A stretch of DNA of 64,000 bases from Gavia stellata (Eukaryota > Chordata > Aves > Gaviiformes > Gaviidae): the NCBI RefSeq assembly GCF_030936135.1, contig NC_082610.1, forward strand, positions 21,710,428-21,774,427. Reading direction: 5' to 3'. Position 1 is the first letter of the stretch. Each line of letters starts with the position of its first letter. The notes under the pieces are model-generated. The model was not told the origin of the DNA, ran no database searches, and saw only the letters and a list, made by a program, of their open reading frames with translations. Shown one piece after another: positions 56,716 to 64,000 of this stretch. The translations under genes and the position numbers were made by a program.

Positions 56716-56757
56716 AAGAAGGTATAAGAAGACAGGACAGACAGCATCTGTGTCCTG

Positions 56758-58848
56758 CTACCAATCACTTGTCCCTGGAGAGTCTCCGCTGGCATCAGGT
56801 TGTCCCTCATCTGAAACTTCTTCAACAAGATTAGAGGGGACGAATCCTCTTGTGCCATCGGTCAGCTCTCCCACATACCAACCGTCTTCATCCACGTCTC
56901 CAAAGACGTACACGTATTGTCCAGCAACTAGAGGAAGCTCTAGTTCAGGCCGCTCGTTGGGACCATCGAAAGGATCATAGCTGTATCGAGCTATGAACGC
57001 TCGAAGCTCTGCCGGTTGTTTTCTCATCGCCTCCAGCAGGAGGGACTCCTTGTCTGCTACCAGGTTAGCCTGGCACGGCCTGGAAACGCTACGCTTGGAT
57101 CTTGCTCTTTCCAGCCGTTCCAGTTCCTGAAATAGCTGCTGGCGTTGTTCCTTTAGCTTCTCATACCAATCATTCAGTTCAATCAGCTGGGCTCGAAACA
57201 GTGGCAGGGTTTCTTGGAGTTCCCTCTGCAAGCACGCGCCTTCCTCTTCTTTCCTCTGGAGTGCTAGCTTTGCCTCCTCATGTTCCTTCTCCAGCTGTTG
57301 ACTTCTTTCTGCCATTTCTCTCATGGCTTTCAGTTCACGCTCTGCCTCTTCCAGTTGGCTTTGAAGACAGACGTTTCTTTGGATGGCAGAATCTCGCTCG
57401 CCTGCCACTCGTGCTAGTAGTCCTTTCAGGTCAAGGTTTTCCGCTTGAACCTCTTCTGTCAAAGCCATCTGCCCATGGAGGCGAGCATTTTCTTGAGCCA
57501 GGCGGGTGTTTCCATTTGTCATCTCCGTGAGCTGCACCTGTAACTGCTCACGAGTTCGGCTGTGGGTGCTCACATCATAGGAGCCCTCTTCGTCTGCAGC
57601 CACTTGGGCCTGAAGCTCCACAGCTGCCTTCCGTGAGGAGTCGTCCTGCTTGTCCTGAGCCAGCAAAGCTCCGTCAGCCTCTCCTGTTTCTCCATCGCTC
57701 TGCTGAGGAAACGATGCCACACGCAGTTCCTCAGTAGAGCGTTGGATGGGCAGTGGCACTCGAGTATTGATCAGGCGATTGCTGGCCACCTGCAGTTGCC
57801 TGGATCTTTCTTCCAGCCGCGAGGCGAGGCCAGCTAGTTGAGCACTTTTCTGCCGCAGCCAATCTGCCTCCTTGCGGGCTTCTGGAGAGCCTTTCTTTTT
57901 CAGGAGGCGGCTCTCCATCTTAAGGGCCCTCTCTTGCCTCTCCAGGTCTTCCAGAAGACGCTGCAGGTGGGTGTTCTGCTCCAGGAGCTGGCTGCACGTG
58001 CTGCCAAGCAGCACCAAGTCTTCCGCCTCTGGCACCTGGAGCTGAGCATCTGCCACTGCCTTGCATGTTGTTTGCTGCCCAGCACTGTGGCTTTCGGGCA
58101 GTCTTTCCTGTAGTGCCGCCAGGGCCCGGGGCCCGTTTCTGCCAGAAGAGCAGGAGCTCTGCATCTCCTGATGGCCCTGGTGCGCAGGAGGGCCTTCGGG
58201 CTGGGCCGTGCTGGGGGAGGCGGGCAGCTCGCCCTCCAACTGCTGCAGGATGTATTTGGTGAAGAGTGTCCTCTCCAGCTGCAGCTGGTTCTGGAGGTGG
58301 CGGATGCGGGCGGGCTGGTAGCCATCTCTCTCCCAGCAGAGCTTGCTGAGGACATCCTGGAGCTTGCTCCGGGCCTCCCTGCCGCTGCTGCTGGGCCTCA
58401 CCATCTCCTCGGCCAGCTGCCGCTGCAGGGCCCGCGTCTGGCCAAGGGCGGTGGTGCACTCGTGCCGCAGCAGCTCCTGTTCCTCGCGGAGCTCAGCCTC
58501 CTTCCAGCGCAGCAGCTGGCGGGTCTCCACCACCCGCTGCCGCTGGTTCAACTCCAGAAGCCGCTGCACCTCCTGAGCCTGTCGCTGCTCCCACTCGGAC
58601 TGGAGCCGCTCTGCCAGGAGCTGCTGCTCCCTGCCCAAAGCCGCCTTCAGCTCCCGCGTTTCGGTAGCGAAGCAGCGGCGCAGCTCCTGGGTGCGGTGCC
58701 GCTCTTCCTCCAGCTCAGCCCGTAGCGCTTCCAGCTCCCGCCTCTGCTCCTCCTTCTGCGCAAGGCTGCTGGGGGCCTGCACCGGGCCCCGGCGGGGCGA
58801 GGGGCGGCTGCGCGCCACGAGCCCCCTGCCCGCAACATCCCGCGTCAT
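56758..58848 (-). CDS. RIM-binding-protein-like protein, copy 12 (intact, 696 aa)
   Basis: Complete frame from ATG 58846-58848, GACACC-type leader. One change from consensus: Glu310 to Lys (RALKMESR) in coiled coil 2, a charge reversal. The SH3 is unchanged. Confidence 0.9.
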   Translation of the reverse strand: MTRDVAGRGLVARSRPSPRRGPVQAPSSLAQKEEQRRELEALRAELEEERHRTQELRRCFATETRELKAALGREQQLLAERLQSEWEQRQAQEVQRLLELNQRQRVVETRQLLRWKEAELREEQELLRHECTTALGQTRALQRQLAEEMVRPSSSGREARSKLQDVLSKLCWERDGYQPARIRHLQNQLQLERTLFTKYILQQLEGELPASPSTAQPEGPPAHQGHQEMQSSCSSGRNGPRALAALQERLPESHSAGQQTTCKAVADAQLQVPEAEDLVLLGSTCSQLLEQNTHLQRLLEDLERQERALKMESRLLKKKGSPEARKEADWLRQKSAQLAGLASRLEERSRQLQVASNRLINTRVPLPIQRSTEELRVASFPQQSDGETGEADGALLAQDKQDDSSRKAAVELQAQVAADEEGSYDVSTHSRTREQLQVQLTEMTNGNTRLAQENARLHGQMALTEEVQAENLDLKGLLARVAGERDSAIQRNVCLQSQLEEAERELKAMREMAERSQQLEKEHEEAKLALQRKEEEGACLQRELQETLPLFRAQLIELNDWYEKLKEQRQQLFQELERLERARSKRSVSRPCQANLVADKESLLLEAMRKQPAELRAFIARYSYDPFDGPNERPELELPLVAGQYVYVFGDVDEDGWYVGELTDGTRGFVPSNLVEEVSDEGQPDASGDSPGTSDW

Positions 58849-58966
58849 GGTGTCGGCCACCAAACGCTGCTGCCCAAGGTCAGCAAGTGTTGCGTTCCTG
58901 GGGCTGCGAAGCCAAGACAGCGTCTGCCACGGCCGGGGCGGGTGAGCGTGGCCTTATGTGCATGTC

Positions 58967-59131
58967 CTGGCCCCGAGCTCACAGTGGAGGGGAGGGGCAG
59001 CATGGCCTTATATGGTAGGACCTGGCCCCGAGCTCACAGTGGAGGGGAGGGGCAGCATGGCCTTATATGGTATGACCTGGCCCCGAGCTCACAGTGGAGG
59101 GGAGGGGCAGCATGGCCTTATATGGTATGAC
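58967..59131 (-). promoter_or_regulatory. 55-bp minisatellite promoter of copy 12 (three repeats)
   Basis: Repeats at 58967, 59022 and 59077 with CCATATAAGG in each; ends TAGGAC, TATGAC, TATGAC, matching copy 6. Confidence 0.7.
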
Positions 59132-61593
59132 CTGGCCCCTCTGCGCACAAAGGAAGGCGGGCGGCATTTTCCCCCAGAACAACGGAGAAGACAAAGAGGG
59201 GTTCCAAGCCATGCGCAAGAGAACCAAGTGACCTCTTCTGTACAAGTGGGTTTGCTGCTAGAAGGAACCAGACCAAACTGGCTGAAAGCGGCAAAGTTGC
59301 AACAAAACTGTGCAAACAGCTATTAAATATTTCACCCCCACCTTGACATTCCTCTTCAAGACTGCCCTCAGAAATGGCCGGGGGGTCATATGGAGCTGTG
59401 AGCAGCCCCGGCCCACGCAGCACCCTCTGCACAGCAGAAGGAGCCTGCCCTGCCGGGGCTTGCTCTTCCCAGCCACAGCTGCTCCCCAAAATGCTGCGGG
59501 CGGCTCCCCGGGCAGGCTGAGTGCTGACCCTGGCAGGCGGCAGAGCCCCTGCCCCAGCACACAGCCCCCTGGGGCGTAGGGACCCTGCTTGGAAGGACTG
59601 TCCTGGGCAGCCCTGGGTGCACAGCCAGCTTCACGCCCCGCATCAGCCGTACCCGGGAGAAGGCAGCTCTCATGGCCTGTCCCTCTGACGATGCAGTAGG
59701 GAAGCCGTGCTCAGCAGCACATCTTCCGGCAACGTGGATAAACTGTGAGGCTTGTTCAGACAGATGCCTTGGATGTACCGGATTTTGGAGAGCCCTCCGG
59801 GATATTCATGTGCACTGCCCTGCAGCCAGCATCTTACCATGTAAAGACCTGGGAAGATTTCTCCCACCCTGGGAGCTCGGCTGTCCTGCCGCTAACCTCT
59901 CTCTGCGTCGCTCCACTCCCCTCGCTGCCTGCAGGCGGTGCCCTCAGCCCTGCTGCGCTTTGCAGGGCAGCTGCTCCTGGGCAGAGCTGTCTCTCGCAAG
60001 CAATGCCCGCTTGCTATGAGCTGCCTCCGTCCCTGGAGCCCAGCCCAGCTCAGGAGCAGAGGCCCAGCCCAAGGCGTCACTTGCTCTGCCCCTTCTGGGC
60101 TCCCTGGAGATGTCCCAGGGGCTCCAGGGCTGCCAGCTCCTGAATGGCAGCAGAGTCACCCTTGGGGAAGGGACTTTTGAGCTGACTGCGCTAGTCACCG
60201 ATTGTCCCTCTCTGAAGAGTGGAGAGAGACCGATTCCAAAAGCATGGTTTGTCCTTCCACAGCATGGCCGTCTATGGGAGCTGTAAACGTTCCCCTCTGG
60301 ACACGGATATTCTTGAGCCGAAACAAAAAGAACATGCAGGCAGTGACAGGGAGCTGTTGGTTGGCCCTTGTGCCAGGCGGGGATTCAGCTGAAGCAATGC
60401 AGACATCTCATCCCCAGCTGGAAGCCCTCGGGAGGAAGCAGCATTCAGCTCCCCCCATGCAGCCCACAGACCCCCACTGTTAAGGGGTGTCAAGCCTGGC
60501 CACCACTTCCAGCCACTCCGGCCCAGCACCCCCTCGTGCCATGCCGCTGGAGCCCAGTACAGACCAGGAGCACCCAGCAGAGTTCTGCCTGGCTGCTGGA
60601 GCCCAGCCCGGTGCCTGGGGACCTGGAGCCTTTGCCCAGGCTGAGGGATGCAGCTGCCACTTTTCCGCGTGCAGCTGTTACTTGTAGCGAAGCTGAGCGT
60701 GCATCCCAGAGATTCACACGCACAGACGCACAGACGCACGGACGCGGACACGCAGAGGACACTGACACGGCCAGTCACACAGACTGCCACAGATGAGGCG
60801 CTGCCGTCAACAGCACCCACACGCAGGACTCACATAAAACACAAACAGAGGCGGCCATGTCCCCTCCTCCTCGTGGGCTGCCAGAGGCAGGAGGCCGCTA
60901 GTGTAGGCACACCCACACACACACATGCCCACAGGACACTCTCTACCTTCACAAGCGCACGCATGTGCATGGGTCCCCTGAGTACTGGCAGAGCCCCCCT
61001 TGGTCCCCCGGTACCCCTGCCCGGACCCCGGCCCTCTGACCCATCCCACGGGTCCCCTACTCGCTGCCTGGTCCCTCTAGGTGCTCCCTGCAAACATTCA
61101 GCACTCCCACATCTGTCCCGCAGGCACCCAACACTCGCCCGTCTCCCCAGGTGCCAGCGTGGGCCCTCTGCCTGCCTGATATCCCAGTCCGGACGCGAGG
61201 CCCCGCCTAGTCACCAGCTGCTCCAGCTTGAAGTTTGCTGGTGAAATCACACGCACACCCCCTGCACCCCGGGTTTGGGGAAGATGCAGACACTCACAGA
61301 GCCTCTTACTTGCCTCCCTTGTGCTGGTCCCCCCCTGAGGTGGTTTTCAGGACACACACCGTTCCCAGCCCCGTGCCTGCTGGCCGAGACCCCCACTCGC
61401 TCCAGTAGCTGCACCGGGACCCATACCAGTAGCTGGCACCACAAGCCAGGGCTGCCTACACCCCCTGCTTGGCTGCGGTAGCTGGCAGCCAGTCCACCCA
61501 CGCCAGCTCCCCCTGTAACCGGCACATCGTCCTTCCAGTTCCCACACACATGGCTTGAGAGTGAGATGACACAGAGAGATCGTTCAGGAAAAA

Positions 61594-61599
61594 TTTAAT
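61594..61599 (-). terminator. Poly(A) signal ATTAAA, copy 13
   Basis: Gene-strand ATTAAA, 43 bases after the stop codon. Kept although this copy has lost its start codon. Confidence 0.75.
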
Positions 61600-61641
61600 A
61601 AGAAGGTATAAGAAGACAGGACAGACAGCATCTGTGTCCTG

Positions 61642-63732
61642 CTACCAATCACTTGTCCCTGGAGAGTCTCCGCTGGCATCAGGTTGTCCCTCATCTGAAA
61701 CTTCTTCAACAAGATTAGAGGGGACGAATCCTCTTGTGCCATCGGTCAGCTCTCCCACATACCAGCCGTCTTCATCCACGTCTCCAAAGACGTACACGTA
61801 TTGTCCAGCAACTAGAGGAAGCTCTAGTTCAGGCCGCTCGTTGGGACCATCGAAAGGATCATAGCTGTATCGAGCTATGAACGCTCGAAGCTCTGCCGGT
61901 TGTTTTCTCATCGCCTCCAGCAGGAGGGACTCCTTGTCTGCTACCAGGTTAGCCTGGCACGGCCTGGAAACGCTACGCTTGGATCTTGCTCTTTCCAGCC
62001 GTTCCAGTTCCTGAAATAGCTGCTGGCGTTGTTCCTTTAGCTTCTCATACCGATCATTCAGTTCAATCAGCTGGGCTCGAAACAGTGGCAGGGTTTCTTG
62101 GAGTTCCCTCTGCAAGCACGCGCCTTCCTCTTCTTTCCTCTGGAGCGCTAGCTTTGCCTCCTCATGTTCCTTCTCCAGCTGTTGACTTCTTTCTGCCATT
62201 TCTCTCATGGCTTTCAGTTCACGCTCTGCTTCTTCCAGTTGGCTTTGAAGACAGACGTTTCTTTGGATGGCAGAATCTCGCTCGCCTGCCACTCGTGCTA
62301 GTAGTCCTTTCAGGTCAAGGTTTTCCGCTTGAACCTCTTCTGTCAAAGCCATCTGCCCATGGAGGCGAGCATTTTCTTGAGCCAGGCGGGTGTTTTCATT
62401 TGTCATCTCCGTGAGCTGCACCTGTAACTGCTCACGAGTTCGGCTGTGGGTGCTCACATCATAGGAGCCTTCTTCGTCTGCAGCCACTTGGGCCTGAAGC
62501 TCCACAGCCGCCTTCCGTGAGGAGTCGTCCTGCTTGTCCTGCGCCAGCAAAGCTCCGTCAGCCTCTCCTGTTTCTCCATCGCTCTGCTGAGGAAACGATG
62601 CCACACACAGTTCCTCAGTAGAGCGTCGGATGGGCAGTGGCACTCGAGTATTGATCAGGCGATTGCTGGCCACCTGCAGTTGCCTGGATCTTTCTTCCAG
62701 CCGCGAGGCGAGGCCAGCTAGTTGAGCACTTTTCTGCCGCAGCCAATCTGCCTCCTTGCGGGCTTCTGGAGAGCCTTTCTTTTTCAGGAGGCGGCTCTCC
62801 ATCTCAAGGGCCCTCTCTTGCCTCTCCAGGTCTTCCAGAAGACGCTGCAGGTGGGTGTTCTGCTCCAGGAGCTGGCTGCACGTGCTGCCAAGCAGCACCA
62901 AGTCTTCCGCCTCTGGCACCTGGAGCTGAGCATCTGCCACTGCCTTGCATGTTGTTTGCTGCCCAGCACTGTGGCTTTCGGGCAGTCTTTCCTGTAGTGC
63001 CGCCAGGGCCCGGGGCCCGTTTCTGCCAGAAGAGCAGGAGCTCTGCATCTCCTGATGGCCCTGGTGCGCAGGAGGGCCTTCGGGCTGGGCCGTGCTGGGG
63101 GAGGCGGGCAGCTCGCCCTCCAACTGCTGCAGGATGTATTTGGTGAAGAGTGTCCTCTCCAGCTGCAGCTGGTTCTGGAGGTGGTGGATGCGGGCGGGCT
63201 GGTAGCCATCTCTCTCCCAGCAGAGCTTGCTGAGGACATCCTGGAGCTTGCTCCGGGCCTCCCTGCCGCTGCTGCTGGGCCTCACCATCTCCTCGGCCAG
63301 CTGCCGCTGCAGGGCCCGTGTCTGGCCAAGGGCGGTGGTGCACTCGTGCCGCAGCAGCTCCTGTTCCTCGCGGAGCTCAGCCTCCTTCCAGCGCAGCAGC
63401 TGGCGGGTCTCCACCACCCGCTGCCGCTGGTTCAACTCCAGAAGCCGCTGCACCTCCTGAGCCTGTCGCTGCTCCCACTCGGACTGGAGCCGCTCTGCCA
63501 GGAGCTGCTGCTCCCTGCCCAAAGCCGCCTTCAGCTCCCGGGTTTCGGTAGCGAAGCAGCGGCGCAGCTCCTGGGTGCGGTGCCGCTCTTCCTCCAGCTC
63601 AGCCCGTAGCGCTTCCAGCTCCCGCCTCTGCTCCTCCTTCTGCGCAAGGCTGCTGGGGGCCTGCACCGGGGCCCGGCGGGGCGAGGGGCGGCTGCGCGCC
63701 ACGAGCCCCCTGCCCGCAACATCCCGCGTTAT
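61642..63732 (-). pseudogene. RIM-binding-protein-like gene, copy 13 (open frame, start codon lost)
   Basis: The 696-codon frame is unbroken, but the start codon reads ATA (63730-63732; + strand TAT where all others have CAT). No upstream in-frame ATG is available before a TAA, and the next in-frame Met is in EEMVRPSS near residue 149, so a re-initiated product would lack coiled coil 1. Six further changes: Gly21Ala, Arg183His, Gln369Arg, Arg376Cys, Gly446Glu and Trp561Arg. Silent changes are also commoner than elsewhere. The SH3 residues are intact. It could be a decayed edge copy, a copy starting at a non-AUG codon, or an older version of the unit. Confidence 0.7.
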
Positions 63733-64000
63733 GGTGTCGGCCACCAAACGCTGCTGCCCAAGGTCAGCAAGTGTTGCGTTCCTGGGGCTGCGAAGCCAAG
63801 ACAGCGTCTGCCACGGCCGGGGCGGGTGAGCATGGCCTTACGTGCATGTCCTGGCCCCGAGCTCACAGTGGAGGGGAGGGGCAGCATGGCCTTACATGGT
63901 AGGACCTGGCCCCGAGCTCACAGTGGAGGGGAGGGGCAGCATGGCCTTATATGGTATGACCTGGCCCCTCTGCGCACAAAGGAGGGCGGGTGGCATTTTC
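63733..64000. other. Start of the spacer upstream of copy 13 (cut by window end)
   Basis: Holds the leader and promoter repeats of copy 13 and the first bases beyond them. Private changes are GTGAGCATGG (63832), CCTTACGTGC (63841) and GGGTGGCATT near 63990. It is not seen whether another unit follows. Confidence 0.75.
63851..63960 (-). promoter_or_regulatory. 55-bp minisatellite promoter of copy 13 (two repeats, one motif damaged)
   Basis: Two repeats at 63851 and 63906. The gene-proximal one reads CCTTACATGG on the + strand, so the gene strand has CCATGTAAGG, which breaks both the CArG consensus and the TATA-like core. The distal motif is intact. Confidence 0.65.

Larger units (their letters stand above)
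53896..56757. other. Spacer between copies 11 and 12
   Basis: Longest clean spacer: three promoter repeats plus a 35-bp local expansion (55556-55625). It shares GCACATCTTCC and ACCTGGGAAG (near 54770 and 54897) only with spacer 12-13. Private bases include GAGGGCGGGC near 54200, AAGATGGGTT near 54242 and GCTAATAAATATT near 54366. No gene recognised. Confidence 0.8.
58849..61641. other. Spacer between copies 12 and 13
   Basis: Standard layout, three promoter repeats. It shares GCACATCTTCC and ACCTGGGAAG with spacer 11-12 and GCCCACAGGACAC with spacer 6-7. Private bases include GACGCGGACACG near 60744 and CCCATCCCACGG near 61043. No gene recognised. Confidence 0.8.
1..64000 (-). repeat. Tandem array of ~4.83-4.95 kb gene-containing units
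   Basis: The whole window is one head-to-tail array with 14 gene copies on the minus strand. Stop-codon to stop-codon distances are 4829, 4884, 4832, 4989 (contains the N gap), 4833, 4885, 4884, 4884, 4829, 4829, 4953 and 4884 bp, after a first unit cut by the window edge. The 4829 versus 4884 classes differ by one 55-bp promoter repeat, and the 4953-bp unit has two extra 35-bp repeats less one base. Spacers are about as similar between units as the coding parts, which points to recent amplification or continuing homogenisation. Neither array end is seen with certainty, although the divergence of copy 13 suggests the right end is near. Confidence 0.97.

Noticed and set aside
1-64000. Assignment to a sex chromosome or germline-restricted chromosome
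   Set aside because: Ampliconic genes are common there, but nothing in the sequence identifies the chromosome.
1-64000. Transposon or endogenous-virus origin of the repeated unit
   Set aside because: No terminal repeats, reverse transcriptase, integrase or target-site duplications were seen; the units are joined head to tail without breaks.

Overview
The window is vertebrate nuclear DNA, most likely from a bird or another sauropsid. This rests on high GC, compact spacers, and a RIM-binding-protein-family gene with an exact ATTAAA poly(A) signal and a CArG/TATA-like promoter. The species and chromosome cannot be fixed from the sequence. Nothing bacterial, phage, CRISPR, tRNA or rRNA was seen.

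All 64 kb is one head-to-tail tandem array. A unit of about 4.83-4.95 kb repeats 14 times in the same orientation, with every gene on the minus strand: copy 0 is cut by the left edge and copies 1-13 are complete loci. Each unit holds an intronless frame of 2,091 bp (696 aa from the ATG), an upstream promoter region built of 55-bp minisatellite repeats each carrying CCATATAAGG, a 3' UTR of about 40-60 nt with ATTAAA, and spacer DNA with no recognisable gene. Stop-to-stop periods are mostly 4,829 or 4,884 bp. The 55-bp difference is exactly one minisatellite repeat.

The protein has three coiled-coil blocks followed by one C-terminal SH3 domain, matching the N-terminal half of RIM-binding proteins (TSPOAP1/RIMBP1, RIMBP2, RIMBP3). 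It stops just after the first SH3, so the fibronectin-III repeats and the second and third SH3 domains of those relatives are absent. By family knowledge these are scaffolds: RIMBP1/2 at presynaptic active zones, mammalian RIMBP3 at the spermatid manchette. The role of this short form is unknown. A male-germline multicopy gene is a plausible inference, not something the sequence shows.

State of the copies: 1, 2, 7, 8, 9, 10, 11 and 12 are intact and nearly identical. Copy 6 has one extra C that breaks the frame. Copy 13 has an open frame, but its ATG has become ATA and it is the most diverged. Copies 3, 4 and 5 carry scattered single-base indels, and copy 4 also contains a 200-N gap (18594-18793). 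That pattern looks like unpolished long-read sequence around a scaffold join, so those breaks should not be read as biology and the true copy number is unknown.

Variants are shuffled among units in every combination (four-gamete test fails for each pair checked), indicating unequal crossover or gene conversion. Promoter repeat number (2, 3 or 5) and two leader types near the ATG are the main functional-looking differences between units.
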